Under the pieces are notes generated by a model. It was given only the letters and a program-made list of their open reading frames with translations, did not search any database and was not told the DNA's origin. From assembly GCF_000423905.1 (NCBI RefSeq), contig NZ_AUIW01000006.1:1-64000 (forward strand): 64,000 nucleotides of DNA. Reading direction: 5' to 3'. This document shows, one piece after another, positions 6,096-16,480 of the stretch. Every line of letters begins with the position of its first letter. Position 1 is the stretch's first letter. Position numbers and translations under genes: made by a program. This DNA is from Thermus antranikianii DSM 12462 (GTDB lineage: Bacteria; Deinococcota; Deinococci; Deinococcales; Thermaceae).

Positions 6096-7907
6096 TTACC
6101 CCTTCAAGAAGCTCAGGCGCCTTTGTGCCTCCTCCAGGAAGGGCTCCAGCTTTAGGGCCCTGGCGTAGGCTTCCTTGGCCACCTCGAGGTAACCCAGGGC
6201 CTCAGCCAGCTCCCCCAGGCGCAGGAGGCCGGCAAGGGCCCGGTCCTGCAGGTAGTTTCTTTCCGCCTCCGCCCACTCCCCATAGGGGTCATCCCCGAAG
6301 AGGGGGCCCTTGTAGAGGTCCAGGGCCTGCCTTAGCGTTTTAAAGGCGGAAAGCCCGTCCTCGAGGTCAGCCTTGCGCATGAGCTCCTCAAAGCGTTCAA
6401 AGTCCAGGAAACGATCCTCGGGAAGCTTCAAGCGGTAGTATTCCCCTTCCCGTTCCACAATGCCGGGCAGGGTTTTGCGCAGGTGATAAACCAGGGTGTA
6501 GAGCTCCTGGCGGGCCTTGGCTGGCGGGAGGTCAGGCCAGAGGGTTTCGCAGATATCCTCCACGTAAAGGGCCCGGTCCTTGTTGGCCAGAAGGTACTTG
6601 AAAAGCTGGTAGGCTCCAGCCCGCCCAAAGCTTTTGGGAGTGAGTTCTTTCCCCCGATAGCGCAGGCGGAACTGGCCCAGGGCATAGATCTCCAGCTCCG
6701 GCGAGCCAGGCTTCTCCTGCGGGTGTAGGGGTGGAAAGAGGAAGGGAGTGGCCAGGCGGGAAAACCAGAGGGTAGGGGCCGCAGGACGGGTGGCGGGCTT
6801 GGGGGGACGGGCGTGGAACAGGGTGACCATGGCCACCACCTCCCCCCGGGCCCAAAGGGGCAGACAGGTCCTGGGGCGTCCATGGGCTTCGGGGCAGGGG
6901 GGAAGGCCGTTTTTGTAGCCCACCACTTCCCCTTTCCAGGCGGGGCAGTTTTGCATCTCGCACGGGGGGACCAGACCGGCTTCCCACCTCTCCCCGCTTC
7001 TGGCCACCACCCGGACCCCGGTGGCCTGGCTTAGGCGGCGGATCTCCCTGAGGAAGGCCAAACGGGCCTCGGAAACCTCGCCCCGGTAGAGGTGCTGGTG
7101 AAGGGCCTGTAGGCCTACCTCCCCTAAGCGGGTGAGGAGGGTGTACAGGGTGCTGGCGAAGAGAGGCCCGATGCGGGAGAGGGTTTCCAAGGGCTCCTGG
7201 TGGTCCAGGTTCGGATCCCGGGAGGCCAGGTTCAGGACGCCGATGAGCCCTTGGGGAAGCTCTAGGGGGTAGCAGATGTAGGTTTGGTATCCCAGTTGCT
7301 TTACCTTCTGGCGCAGGTACCTGGGGTCCTCCCCCAGGGCGTGGGTGAAGAGGGGTTCCCGCTTCAGGGCCACGATGCCGGGGTACCCCTCGCCCAGCTG
7401 GAACCAGGGTCGTTCCAGGAAGGCTTCGCGGTGGAGGCCCTCGTAGGCGGTGAGGATCAGGTGGTGGCCCTCGGGGTCGATCAGAAAGAGTTCGGCGGCC
7501 TCCATGCCTAGGGCCAGGCGCAGGGCCTTGAGGAACTCCTCCAGGGCACTGGGGAAGTTCTCCGGGCTTTGCAGGAGGTGCTGGGTAAGGCGGGAGAGCT
7601 CCAAGAGGAGGTCAGAGGGTTCAGCCCGCTCAGGATGGAGTTCCACCAGAAAGCCTCCCTCCTCCCGGTAGCCCAGGCACCGGAGGCGCCTGCCCTTGAG
7701 GAGAAGGGGCGTGCTGGCCCGGTAGGCCCCCCGCCTAAGCTCCCGTTGCACAGGGCACCGGGGGCAAAGGGGGCGGCCAAAGGGATCCTGCCCCTGGACC
7801 AGAAGGGCGCAGGGGAGGCCTCCTCCTTCCAAGCCCAAGGAGGGGTCGGCCTCGAGGACCGTGGCCACTCCCTTGGGGTCTAGCCGTAGCCGGGCCAAGG
7901 GCTTCAT
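6096..7907 (-). CDS. dnrS: DnrS-like nitrate-respiration regulator (GAF plus C-terminal BTAD)
   Basis: 603 residues from the ATG at 7907, which has GGGAGG two bases upstream; a longer frame to 8285 would overlap narC. The order is an N-terminal region with a Cys cluster (LCPRCPVQ, ~residue 58), a GAF-like domain (~120-290), a second Cys-containing segment (CEMQNCPAW, ~345), and a C-terminal OmpR-like winged helix plus bacterial transcriptional activator repeats of the SARP type (~430-600; EDICETLWPDLPPAKARQEL). DnrS is known in T. thermophilus as the partner of DnrT, needed for nar induction under anoxia with nitrate. The Cys pairs are candidate metal or redox ligands (inference). It is divergent from narC, 96 bases away. 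Confidence 0.8.
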   Translation of the reverse strand: MKPLARLRLDPKGVATVLEADPSLGLEGGGLPCALLVQGQDPFGRPLCPRCPVQRELRRGAYRASTPLLLKGRRLRCLGYREEGGFLVELHPERAEPSDLLLELSRLTQHLLQSPENFPSALEEFLKALRLALGMEAAELFLIDPEGHHLILTAYEGLHREAFLERPWFQLGEGYPGIVALKREPLFTHALGEDPRYLRQKVKQLGYQTYICYPLELPQGLIGVLNLASRDPNLDHQEPLETLSRIGPLFASTLYTLLTRLGEVGLQALHQHLYRGEVSEARLAFLREIRRLSQATGVRVVARSGERWEAGLVPPCEMQNCPAWKGEVVGYKNGLPPCPEAHGRPRTCLPLWARGEVVAMVTLFHARPPKPATRPAAPTLWFSRLATPFLFPPLHPQEKPGSPELEIYALGQFRLRYRGKELTPKSFGRAGAYQLFKYLLANKDRALYVEDICETLWPDLPPAKARQELYTLVYHLRKTLPGIVEREGEYYRLKLPEDRFLDFERFEELMRKADLEDGLSAFKTLRQALDLYKGPLFGDDPYGEWAEAERNYLQDRALAGLLRLGELAEALGYLEVAKEAYARALKLEPFLEEAQRRLSFLKG

Positions 7908-8003
7908 CGCCTCCCAGGATAGGGGGCTTCTTCTAGGACTTATGTCCCAGGGAAGGAAAGTGGGTGCCAGGCTTCCTCCCCAAACTGGAAGCCGGAGGTG
8001 AGG
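7908..8003. promoter_or_regulatory. Divergent dnrS / narC promoter region
   Basis: 96 bases between two divergent start codons must hold both promoters. I find no TTGA-N6-TCAA-type box here, unlike at the other nitrogen-oxide genes of the window, so nar activation probably uses a different site (DnrS or a DnrS-DnrT combination). narC has a strong GGAGGTGAGG immediately before its ATG. Confidence 0.6.
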
Positions 8004-8798
8004 ATGAAGGGCACGCGGTTCGTTCCCCTGGCCTTGCTCCTGGCTCTTTCCCCAGCGTTTGCCCAGGGGGGGAAGGCCCTTTACGGCCAGTACTGCGCTT
8101 CCTGCCATGGTGCAGAGGCACAGGGCATCCCCGGGGCCATTCCCCCCTTGGCGGGGAACCCCAAGGTGCAGGACGAGGCCTATGTGGTGAGGGTGGTGCG
8201 GCAGGGGCTTTCTGGCCCCCTGGAGGTGGGTGGGGTGACCTATAGCGGGGTCATGCCCCCCATGCCCCAGGTGTCTGAGGCCCAAGCCCGGGCCATCGCC
8301 CAGTATCTCAAGGGTTTATCGGGTACTCAGGCCGGGGCCAAAGCCCCGGCTCCCCAGGTGCAAGGGGATCCCGCTTTAGGCCGGGCTCTATACCTGGGGC
8401 AAAAGGCCTTGCAAAACGGCGGGGCCCCTTGCCAGGCCTGCCACACGGTGGCGGGGGTAGGCTTCCTGGGCGGAGGATCCTTGGGCAGGGACCTCACGGA
8501 CGCCGCCAAGCGCCTGGGGGGCGAGGCGGGGCTTACGGCGATATTGCAGAATCCCGCTTTTCCCGTAATGCGGGAGGCCTACAAGGGGAGGCCCCTCACC
8601 GAGGCCGAAGCGGCGGCTCTGGCTGCTTTCCTGGTTCAGGTTTCCAACGAGGTGCCAAGGCCCGCTTCCCTGTATCTGGGCCGGTTCTTGGTGGCGGGAT
8701 TGGTCCTTTTGGGACTCTTGTTGCTTTACCAGGCCATCCTCTGGCAGCTAAGGCCCAAGAGCCTGGCAGAGCGCATCCAAAGCCAGCTTAGGAGGTAA
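8004..8798 (+). CDS. narC: Diheme cytochrome c of the nitrate reductase operon
   Basis: 264 residues. A signal peptide ([16 protein letters not shown]) is followed by two c-type heme motifs, CASCH (~residue 32) and CQACH (~residue 142), each in a cytochrome c domain, and one C-terminal membrane helix ([19 protein letters not shown]). A basic tail remains in the cytoplasm. In T. thermophilus NarC is the first gene of the nar operon and passes electrons between the membrane and other acceptors, and is needed for correct NarGHI function. The ATG at 8004 was chosen over the GTG at 7998 because GGAGGTGAG lies directly upstream. It ends 2 bases before narG. Confidence 0.9.
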   Translation: MKGTRFVPLALLLALSPAFAQGGKALYGQYCASCHGAEAQGIPGAIPPLAGNPKVQDEAYVVRVVRQGLSGPLEVGGVTYSGVMPPMPQVSEAQARAIAQYLKGLSGTQAGAKAPAPQVQGDPALGRALYLGQKALQNGGAPCQACHTVAGVGFLGGGSLGRDLTDAAKRLGGEAGLTAILQNPAFPVMREAYKGRPLTEAEAAALAAFLVQVSNEVPRPASLYLGRFLVAGLVLLGLLLLYQAILWQLRPKSLAERIQSQLRR

Positions 8799-8800
8799 GC

Positions 8801-11800
8801 ATGAAGGATTGGATCAGGGAAATAGAAAGTCCAGCGGAAAGGAAGTGGGAGGAGTTCTACCGCAACCGGTTCCAGCACGACAAGCGGGTGCGCACCACCC
8901 ACGGGGTGAACTGCACGGGTTCTTGCTCCTGGGAGGTCTTCGTCAAGGACGGCGTGGTCACCTGGGAGCTTCAGGCCACGGATTACCCGAGCCTCGAGGC
9001 GGGCCTTCCCCCCTACGAGCCCAGGGGTTGCCAGCGGGGCATCAGCTTCAGCTGGTACCTCTATAGCCCCATCCGGGTGAAGTACCCCTACGCCAGGGGG
9101 GCTCTTTTGGACCTCTGGCGGGAGGCCAAAAAGCAGCATCCCGACCCCGTGGCTGCCTGGGAGGCCATCCAGAGCGATCCTCATAAGCGCAAGCGCTACC
9201 AGAAGGCCCGCGGAAAGGGAGGCTTCAGGCGGGTGAGCTGGGACGAGGTCCTGGAGCTCATCGCCGCCGCCGTGGTTTCCACGGTGAAGCGCTACGGGCC
9301 GGACCGGGTCATCGGCTTTTCCCCCATCCCGGCCATGAGCCAGATCTCCTACGCCGCCGGAAGCCGCTTCCTCTCCCTCTTGGGCGGCGTGCCCATGAGC
9401 TTCTACGACTGGTACTGCGACCTGCCCAACGCCTCCCCCGAGATCTGGGGGGAACAGACGGACGTTCACGAGTCCGCCGACTGGTACAACGCCCGCTTCA
9501 TCGCGGTGATGGGCTCCAACCTCAACATGACCCGCACCCCGGACACCCATTTCATTTCCGAGGTGCGGCATGCGGGGGCCAAGCTCACCGTCTTTAGCCC
9601 CGACTTCTCCCAGGTTTCCAAGTACGCCGACTGGTGGATTCCCATCCATCCCGGCCAGGATGGGGCCTTCTGGATGGCGGTGAACCATGTCCTCCTCAAG
9701 GAGTACTACGCCGAGCGGGAGGTGCCCTACTTCCTGGACTACCTGAAGCGGTACACCGACGCCCCCTTCCTGATCGAGATCCGGGATGGCCGCCCCGGGC
9801 GCTACCTCAGGGCTAACCGCCTCTCGGAGTACGCCGAGGAGGAGAACGGGGACTTCAAGCTCCTCCTCTGGGATGAGGAGAAAGGCCCCAGGATGCCCGG
9901 AGGGACCCTCGGCTTCCGCTGGCAGAAGGAGAAGGGCAAGTGGAACCTGAAGCTGGAAGACCCGAGAACCGGCGAGCCCTTAAACCCCCGGCTTAGCCTC
10001 CTGGGGGCGGAGGACGAGGTCCTTCTTGTGGAGTTTGACGACTTCTCCTCCGACCAAAAGCTCAAGCGGGGCGTGCCCGTCAAGTACGTGGTGACCAAGG
10101 AGGGGGAAAAGGTAGCGGTGGCCACGGTCTTTGACCTCCTCATGGCCCAGTTCGGGGTGGGGCGGGGTCTTCCGGGGGATTACCCCAGGGATTACGGGGA
10201 TGAACTGCCCTATACCCCTGCCTGGCAGGAGAAGTGGACCGGGATCCACCGGGATACCCTCCTTAAGTACGCCCGCTCCTGGGCGGAAAACGGCCTCAAG
10301 ACCAAGGGGAAAAACCTCATCATCATCGGAGCGGGCATCAACCACTGGTACCACAACAACCTCATGTACCGGGCGGGGATCGTGGCTTTGATGCTCACGG
10401 GAAGTGTGGGGGTGAACGGCGGGGGCCTGGCCCACTACGTGGGGCAGGAGAAGCTGGCCAATCAGGCTTCTTGGGGTCCCATTGCCTTCGCCACCGACTG
10501 GGGCTACCCCCCCAGGCAGCAGAACACCCCGAGCTTCCACTACGTTCACTCCGACCAGTGGCGCTACGAGCGGGGCTTTTCCGCGTACGACAAGACGGCA
10601 GCCGGCCTAACGGACCACACCATAGACCACCAGGTCCGGGCGGTGCGCAAGGGGTGGCTTCCCTTCTTCCCCCAGTTCAACAAGAGCCCTCTGGAGGTGG
10701 TCAAGGAGGCGGAAGCCAGGGGAGCCAAGACCGAAGAGGAAATCATCCAGTACGTGGTGGAGGCCCTTAAGCGGGGGGAGCTGAGGTTCGCGGTGGAGGA
10801 CCCCGACGCTCCTGAGAACTGGCCCAGGGTCTGGTTCATCTGGCGGGGGAACGCCATCGGTACCAGCGCCAAGGGGCACGAGTACTTCCTGAAGCACTAC
10901 CTGGGCACCCACACCAACGCCGTGGCCGAGGAAAAGGCCGAGGGGCAGGTACAGGAGGTGGTCTATCGCAAGCCGGCCCCCGAGGGGAAGCTGGATTTGG
11001 TGGTGAATCTCAACTTCCGCATGGATACCAGCGCCCTCTACTCCGACATCGTCCTCCCCGCCGCCACCTGGTACGAGAAGGACGACATCAACACCACCGA
11101 CCTTCACACCTTCATCAACCCCCTGCAGGCGGCCGTGCCCCCCGCTTGGGAATCCAAGCCCGACTGGGATATCTTCAAGGCCATTGCCAAGAAGGTCTCG
11201 GAACTGGCACAGGTGCACCTGCCCAACCCGGTGAAGGACCTGGTCATGATCCCCTTGCAGCACGACACCCCGGACGAGCTGGCCCAGGCTGAGGACCTGG
11301 ACTGGAAGAAAGGGGAAGTAGAGCCCATTCCCGGCAAGACCATGCCCAAGTTCCGGGTGGTGGAGCGGGACTACACCAAGCTTTACGAGAAGATGGTCAC
11401 CCTGGGGCCGGTGGTGGAGAAGGCGGGAGTGGGGATGCACGGCCTTACCATCCCCGTGGAGGACTTCTACAAGGAGCTGGCCGAGCGCCAGCCCCGGCTC
11501 TTCCAGGGGGAGAAGCGGCCGAGCCTCGAGGAGGCCCGCCAGGTGGCCGAGGCCATCCTCCTTCTGGACCCGGTTTCCAACGGGGAACTGGCTTACCGGG
11601 CCTTCTTGGACGAGGAGAAGAAGACCGGGGTCAGGCTCACGGACCTAGCCGAGGGCAACCGCCACGTGCGCATCTCCTTCAAGGACCTGGTGGCCCAGCC
11701 CCGCCGCCAGCTCACCACCCCCACCTGGAGCGCCATCATCAACCAGGGCCGGGCCTACAGCCCCTACACCTTAAACGTGGAGCGCCTCATTCCCTGGCGC

Positions 11801-12391
11801 ACCCTTACGGGGAGGCAGCACTTCTACCTGGACCACCCCAACTACCTGGCTTGGGGTGAACACCTTCCCACCTACAAGCCGCGGCCGGACGTTCTCATGC
11901 TCCAGGAAACGGAAAAGAGCGCCCTCGAGGCCCAGGGCAAGCTCCTCAACTACATCACCCCCCACGGGAAGTGGTCCATCCACTCCACCTACTCGGAGAA
12001 CCACCGCATGATGACCCTTTCCCGGGGAGGCTACCCGGTTTGGCTCAACGACAAGGATGCCGCGGAGCTGGGCATCAAGGACAACGACTGGGTGGAGCTT
12101 TTCAACGATAACGGCGTTTTCGTGCAGAGGGCCATCGTCTCCGCCCGCATCCCCAGGGGAACCGTCTTCGTGTACCACGCCACCGAGCGCACGGTGGGCA
12201 TTCCCAAGAGCCCCTTAAGGGGCAAGCGGGCCGGCATGAACAACTCCATCACCCGCGCCCGCCTCAAGCCCGTTTTGATGTCCGGGGGCTATGCCCAGTT
12301 CACCTACGCCTTCAACTACTGGGGGCCGGTGGGGGTGAACCGGGACACCTGGGTCTTCGTGCGCAAGCTGGAAAGGCCCCCGGAGTGGTGA
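8801..12391 (+). CDS. narG: Respiratory nitrate reductase alpha subunit
   Basis: 1196 residues, the family's usual length. The N-terminal [11 protein letters not shown] (~residue 33) gives the His and Cys ligands of the FS0 [4Fe-4S] cluster. [18 protein letters not shown] (~residue 206) carries the Asp that coordinates the molybdenum of the bis-MGD cofactor. The C-terminal third holds the molybdopterin dinucleotide-binding domain. It reduces nitrate to nitrite with electrons from NarH. The start has an AGGAGGT seven bases upstream. No frameshift was seen across the whole frame, so nitrate reduction should be intact, in contrast to nirS. Confidence 0.95.
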   Translation: MKDWIREIESPAERKWEEFYRNRFQHDKRVRTTHGVNCTGSCSWEVFVKDGVVTWELQATDYPSLEAGLPPYEPRGCQRGISFSWYLYSPIRVKYPYARGALLDLWREAKKQHPDPVAAWEAIQSDPHKRKRYQKARGKGGFRRVSWDEVLELIAAAVVSTVKRYGPDRVIGFSPIPAMSQISYAAGSRFLSLLGGVPMSFYDWYCDLPNASPEIWGEQTDVHESADWYNARFIAVMGSNLNMTRTPDTHFISEVRHAGAKLTVFSPDFSQVSKYADWWIPIHPGQDGAFWMAVNHVLLKEYYAEREVPYFLDYLKRYTDAPFLIEIRDGRPGRYLRANRLSEYAEEENGDFKLLLWDEEKGPRMPGGTLGFRWQKEKGKWNLKLEDPRTGEPLNPRLSLLGAEDEVLLVEFDDFSSDQKLKRGVPVKYVVTKEGEKVAVATVFDLLMAQFGVGRGLPGDYPRDYGDELPYTPAWQEKWTGIHRDTLLKYARSWAENGLKTKGKNLIIIGAGINHWYHNNLMYRAGIVALMLTGSVGVNGGGLAHYVGQEKLANQASWGPIAFATDWGYPPRQQNTPSFHYVHSDQWRYERGFSAYDKTAAGLTDHTIDHQVRAVRKGWLPFFPQFNKSPLEVVKEAEARGAKTEEEIIQYVVEALKRGELRFAVEDPDAPENWPRVWFIWRGNAIGTSAKGHEYFLKHYLGTHTNAVAEEKAEGQVQEVVYRKPAPEGKLDLVVNLNFRMDTSALYSDIVLPAATWYEKDDINTTDLHTFINPLQAAVPPAWESKPDWDIFKAIAKKVSELAQVHLPNPVKDLVMIPLQHDTPDELAQAEDLDWKKGEVEPIPGKTMPKFRVVERDYTKLYEKMVTLGPVVEKAGVGMHGLTIPVEDFYKELAERQPRLFQGEKRPSLEEARQVAEAILLLDPVSNGELAYRAFLDEEKKTGVRLTDLAEGNRHVRISFKDLVAQPRRQLTTPTWSAIINQGRAYSPYTLNVERLIPWRTLTGRQHFYLDHPNYLAWGEHLPTYKPRPDVLMLQETEKSALEAQGKLLNYITPHGKWSIHSTYSENHRMMTLSRGGYPVWLNDKDAAELGIKDNDWVELFNDNGVFVQRAIVSARIPRGTVFVYHATERTVGIPKSPLRGKRAGMNNSITRARLKPVLMSGGYAQFTYAFNYWGPVGVNRDTWVFVRKLERPPEW

Positions 12392-12406
12392 GAAAGGAGG
12401 AACGCC

Positions 12407-13942
12407 ATGAAGGTTAGAGCCCACATGTCCATGCTCTTCCACCTGGACAAGTGCATCGGCTGCCACACCTGCTCCATTGCCTGCAAGAACCTCTGGACCG
12501 ACCGCAAGGGTGCGGAGTACATGTGGTGGAACAACGTGGAAACCCGGCCCGGTGCCGGCTACCCCACGGGTTGGGAGGACCAGGAGCGCTTCCAGGGGGG
12601 TTGGAGGTACCAGGACGGCCACCTGGACCTCCGCCTGCACTCCCGCACCCAGGGGCTAGCCCGCCTCTTCTTCAACCCCGCCTTGCCTTCCCTGGACGAC
12701 TACTACGAACCCTACACCTTCCGGTACAACGACCTCTTCACCAGCCCGGAAGGGGAGGATCAGCCCACCGCCATCCCCATCTCCATGATCACGGGGGAGC
12801 CCATGACCCCAGAGGCCGGGCCCAACTGGGACGACGACCTTGGGGGAAGCCCCCTCTACGCCGCCAACGATCCCAACCTGAAGGGGCTGGACCCCGAGGT
12901 GCAGGCCCAGCTTTCCGAGATCGAGGGGGTGGTGTTTCAGTACCTGCCCCGCATCTGCAACCACTGCCTGAACCCGGCTTGCGTGGCCGCCTGCCCTTCC
13001 GGGGCCATCTACAAGCGGGCGGAGGACGGGGTGGTGTTGGTCAACGAGAACAAGTGCAAGGCCTGGAGGATGTGCGTGGCCGCCTGCCCCTACAAGAAGG
13101 TCTACTACAACTGGGCCACGGGGAAGAGCGAGAAGTGCATCCTCTGCTTCCCCCGGCTGGAAACCGGCCAGGCCCCGGCCTGCGCCCACTCTTGCGTGGG
13201 GCGGATCCGCTACATGGGGGTGCTTCTTTACGATGCCGACCGCATCCCCGAGGCGGCCATGGTGCCCGATGACCGGCTGGTGGAGTCCCAGCTTGGGATC
13301 ATCCTGGATCCCTTTGACCCCGAGGTCATCGCCGCCGCCAAGGCTGAGGGGATTGACGAGGGTTGGATTAAGGCCGCTCAGAACTCCCCCATTTACAAGT
13401 TCGTGAAGGTCTGGGGGTTGGCCTTCCCCCTGCACCCCGAGTACCGCACCCTGGCCATGATGTTCTATGTCCCGCCTCTTTCCCCGGTGGTGTCCACCTT
13501 GGAGAAGGCCTTAAGGGCTAGCCAGGAGAATGGGGGGCTGGTGCGCCTGGATATCCCCGAGACCGACTTGGACTTTGAGGTGTACGAGAGCCTGGAAAAG
13601 GCGAGGATGCCGGTGAAGTACCTGGCCAACCTCTTCACAGCCGGCAATGAAAGCCTTATCGTGCCCGCCCTTAAGAAGATGCTGGCGGTGCGCATCCTGA
13701 AAAGGCAGGAAAGCCTGGAAGGCGGCGTGACGGAGAAGGCGCAGAGGGTCTTGCGGGATGCCGGGCTCACCCTCGAGGAGGCCGAGGCCATCTACCGCCT
13801 CACCGCCCTCCCCACCCTGGAGGAGCGCTTCGTGTTGCCCCCTTACCACCGGGAGATGGCGGCGGAGGTGTGGAAGGATCCCTTGGCCCACAAGGGGGAG
13901 ACGGGCTTCGGCTACATCCAGCCGCCCTTGAGGGGGGAGTAG
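12407..13942 (+). CDS. narH: Respiratory nitrate reductase beta subunit
   Basis: 511 residues with the four Fe-S cluster motifs of NarH. CIGCHTCSIAC is at ~17. CNHCLNPACVAACP is at ~185. CKAWRMCVAACP is at ~217, with Trp replacing the second Cys, the signature of the [3Fe-4S] cluster. CILCFPRLETGQAPAC is at ~247. It carries electrons from NarI hemes to NarG. It starts 15 bases after narG behind AAAGGAGG. Confidence 0.95.
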   Translation: MKVRAHMSMLFHLDKCIGCHTCSIACKNLWTDRKGAEYMWWNNVETRPGAGYPTGWEDQERFQGGWRYQDGHLDLRLHSRTQGLARLFFNPALPSLDDYYEPYTFRYNDLFTSPEGEDQPTAIPISMITGEPMTPEAGPNWDDDLGGSPLYAANDPNLKGLDPEVQAQLSEIEGVVFQYLPRICNHCLNPACVAACPSGAIYKRAEDGVVLVNENKCKAWRMCVAACPYKKVYYNWATGKSEKCILCFPRLETGQAPACAHSCVGRIRYMGVLLYDADRIPEAAMVPDDRLVESQLGIILDPFDPEVIAAAKAEGIDEGWIKAAQNSPIYKFVKVWGLAFPLHPEYRTLAMMFYVPPLSPVVSTLEKALRASQENGGLVRLDIPETDLDFEVYESLEKARMPVKYLANLFTAGNESLIVPALKKMLAVRILKRQESLEGGVTEKAQRVLRDAGLTLEEAEAIYRLTALPTLEERFVLPPYHREMAAEVWKDPLAHKGETGFGYIQPPLRGE

Positions 13943-13951
13943 GAGGAAGCC

Positions 13952-14464
13952 ATGGGCAACGCCACCCTTTTGGAAACCCTGGCCCTGGCCCTGGATTACC
14001 CCATGCCGGGGCGCTTGGAGGAACTCTGGCGGCGCTGGATCGCCTGCCCCCGGGGGCCTGCCAAGCAGAAGTTGGAGCGCTTTTTGCGCCAGGTGGAGGA
14101 GCTTTCCCTGGGGGAGTGGGAGGAGCTTTACACCCGTACCCTGGACCTCACCCCCACCACCGCCCCCTATGTGGGCTTTGCCGTCTACGGGGAAAGCTAC
14201 CAGCGGGGAGAGCTCCTGGCCGCTTTGGTGCGGGCCTTCCGGGAGATCAACCTGGACCCGGGAAGCGAGCTTCCCGACCACCTGGCCAACGTCCTCCGCT
14301 ACCTGGCCCGCTCGGAAAACCCCCTTCCCGAGCTCTTGGAGATCCTGCCCAAGGCCCTCCATGAGATGCACAAGACCCTCAAGACCCTGGACGCCAAGAA
14401 CCCTTACCTCCTGGTCCTCGAGGGGGTCCAGGAGGCCTTGCAGGGAGTGTTGGCAGGGAGGTGA
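13952..14464 (+). CDS. narJ: Nitrate reductase assembly chaperone
   Basis: 170 residues, mostly helical, of the TorD/NarJ chaperone family (YTRTLDLTPTTAPYVGFAVYG is the conserved centre, read here as position ~50-70). It binds apo-NarG until the molybdenum cofactor and Fe-S clusters are inserted, and is not part of the final enzyme. It lies between narH (9 bases) and narI (3 bases), the standard order, with AGGAGG upstream. Confidence 0.9.
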   Translation: MGNATLLETLALALDYPMPGRLEELWRRWIACPRGPAKQKLERFLRQVEELSLGEWEELYTRTLDLTPTTAPYVGFAVYGESYQRGELLAALVRAFREINLDPGSELPDHLANVLRYLARSENPLPELLEILPKALHEMHKTLKTLDAKNPYLLVLEGVQEALQGVLAGR

Positions 14465-14467
14465 AGG

Positions 14468-15145
14468 ATGAACTGGAACACCCTTCTCTTTGGCGTCTTC
14501 CCCTACATCGCCCTCACCCTGGCGGTGGCGGTCACCGCCTACCGCATGGCCTACAGGCCCTTTTCCATCTCCGCCCAGTCCAGCCAGCTTCTGGAGCAAA
14601 AGCGCCTTTTCTTCGGCTCCATCGCCATGCACTGGGGGCTGGTCCTGGTCCTTTTGGGCCACCTTCTGGCCCTTTTAATCCCCAAGGGGCTTCTCCTCTG
14701 GAACGCCGTTCCTTTGAGGCTTTACCTCTTGGAGATCACCGGGCTCGGCCTGGGGCTTTGGGCCCTGGTGGGCACCTACGTGCTCCTGGCCCGAAGGGTT
14801 TCCGTGGCCCGGGTGCGGGCGGCTTCCACCTCCATGGACTATGTGGTCCTGGTGGTGATCTTCGTATCCGTCCTTTCCGGCGTCCTCACCGCCCTCTTTT
14901 ACCGCTACGGAAGCTACTGGTTCCCCGCGGTCATGACCCCCTACCTCTGGTCCATCCTTACCCTGCAACCCAGGCCGGAACTCATCGCCGACCTGCCCTT
15001 CTGGATCCAGCTCCACGTCTTTAACTTCTGGGTCTTTCTGGCGGTATTCCCCTTCTCCCGGCTGGTCCACATCATCACGGTGCCCTTGGGCTACGTGGTG
15101 AGGCCTTGGCAGATCGTCATCTGGGTGCGCAAGCTGGCGAGGTGA
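14468..15145 (+). CDS. narI: Nitrate reductase gamma subunit, diheme cytochrome b
   Basis: 225 residues with five membrane helices. His residues in HWGLVLVLLGHLL (second helix) and in HVFNFWVFL / RLVHI (last helix) are the candidate ligands of the two b hemes. It oxidises quinol at the periplasmic side and passes electrons to NarH. GGGAGG precedes the ATG, which follows the narJ stop by 3 bases. Confidence 0.9.
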   Translation: MNWNTLLFGVFPYIALTLAVAVTAYRMAYRPFSISAQSSQLLEQKRLFFGSIAMHWGLVLVLLGHLLALLIPKGLLLWNAVPLRLYLLEITGLGLGLWALVGTYVLLARRVSVARVRAASTSMDYVVLVVIFVSVLSGVLTALFYRYGSYWFPAVMTPYLWSILTLQPRPELIADLPFWIQLHVFNFWVFLAVFPFSRLVHIITVPLGYVVRPWQIVIWVRKLAR

Positions 15146-15148
15146 ACT

Positions 15149-16480
15149 ATGGTCCACGACCCCATTCAGCTGGAGAAAGAGCGTCCTGAACGGCTTCGGG
15201 TCCTTTGGCTTTCCACCCTCGGCTTCACGGTGATGTTTGCGGTGTGGCTGATGTTCGGGGTCTTGGGGGTGCCCATCCGCAAGGAGTTCGGCCTCACGGA
15301 TGTGGAGCTTTCCTGGCTCTCGGCGGTGGCCATCCTGAACGGCTCCCTGTGGCGGCTTTTCACCGGCATCCTCACGGACCGGTACGGGGGGCGGCTGGTC
15401 TTCACCCTCATGCTCTTCTTCACCGCCATTCCCGCCTATCTGGTGTCCCGGGCGGGAAGCTACCAGGAGCTTCTTCTGTACGCTTTCCTGGTGGGCTTTG
15501 CCGGGAACTCCTTCAGCGTGGGCATCGCCTGGAACTCCGCCTGGTTCCCCAAGGAGCAGCAGGGCTTTGCCTTGGGGGTCTTTGGGGCGGGGAACGTGGG
15601 GGCCAGCGTCACCAAGTTCATCGGGCCCGCCCTCATCGCCAGCATCCCGCCGGCAGGGTACCTGGGGGGCTTAATCCCCGGGGGCTGGCGCTTCATTCCC
15701 TTCCTCTATGCGGTGCTCCTGATGCTCATGGGCTTTCTCATGTGGTTCGGTACTCCCAGACAGGATAAGCGTCCGGGGCAGGGGAGGCCTTTTCTTGAGA
15801 TGTTAAGGCCCCTTAGGTACGTAAGGGTTTGGCGCTTCAGCCTCTACTACGTGGTGGTCTTCGGGGCCTACGTGGCCTTGAGCGCCTGGCTTCCTAAGTA
15901 CTACGTGGATGTCTTCGGCTTGCCCCTTCATGAAGCCGCCCTTCTCACCGCCCTTTTCATCTTCCCCGCAAGCCTCTTGAGGCCCCTTGGCGGCTACCTT
16001 TCCGACCGCTTCGGGGCTCGGCGGGTCATGTACTGGACCTTTGGCATCATCCTCCTGGCCTCGGGGGTTCTCATGATGCCCGAGGGGCACATCGTCCTCT
16101 ACACCAAGCAGGGGAGCAGGGAGGTCATGCAGTTCACCATGAACGTTTGGCTCTTTACAGCCTTGGTGTTCCTGATCGGTGTGGGGATGGGTGTGGGTAA
16201 GGCGGCGGTGTACAAGCACATCCCCACCTACTTCCCCAAAGACGTGGGGGCCGTGGGGGGGTTGGTGGGAATGCTGGGGGCCCTGGGAGGCTTCTTCCTG
16301 CCGCCTCTTTTCGCCTACGCCCAAGCCTGGACTGGACTGCCCCAGATGACCTTCTTCGTGCTCTTCATACTTGCCGCCCTCAGCTTCCTCTGGATGCACC
16401 TCACCGTTTTGCAGCTTCTGCAACAAGAGGCCAGGCACCTTAAAGACGAGTTTGAGTTGAAAGGAGACCGCCCATGCTGA
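15149..16480 (+). CDS. narK1: NarK-type nitrate/nitrite transporter 1
   Basis: 443 residues with 12 predicted membrane helices, major facilitator superfamily. The nitrate signature GVFGAGNVGASVTKF (~residue 148) and DRYGG / DRFGARR loops after helices 2 and 8 fit NarK. It imports nitrate or exchanges it for nitrite. GGTGA lies four bases before the ATG, and narI ends 3 bases upstream. Its last codons overlap the start of the second transporter. Type 1 versus type 2 mechanism cannot be settled from sequence alone. Confidence 0.9.
   Translation: MVHDPIQLEKERPERLRVLWLSTLGFTVMFAVWLMFGVLGVPIRKEFGLTDVELSWLSAVAILNGSLWRLFTGILTDRYGGRLVFTLMLFFTAIPAYLVSRAGSYQELLLYAFLVGFAGNSFSVGIAWNSAWFPKEQQGFALGVFGAGNVGASVTKFIGPALIASIPPAGYLGGLIPGGWRFIPFLYAVLLMLMGFLMWFGTPRQDKRPGQGRPFLEMLRPLRYVRVWRFSLYYVVVFGAYVALSAWLPKYYVDVFGLPLHEAALLTALFIFPASLLRPLGGYLSDRFGARRVMYWTFGIILLASGVLMMPEGHIVLYTKQGSREVMQFTMNVWLFTALVFLIGVGMGVGKAAVYKHIPTYFPKDVGAVGGLVGMLGALGGFFLPPLFAYAQAWTGLPQMTFFVLFILAALSFLWMHLTVLQLLQQEARHLKDEFELKGDRPC

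Noticed and set aside
7908-8285. Upstream extension of the dnrS frame to a start at 8285
   Set aside because: It would run through narC coding DNA with no ribosome site. The ATG at 7907 has GGGAGG and leaves a normal divergent promoter.
8726-9688. 320-codon minus-strand frame opposite narG
   Set aside because: A shadow of narG: it has no family features and the opposite strand encodes the FS0 and molybdenum-site motifs.
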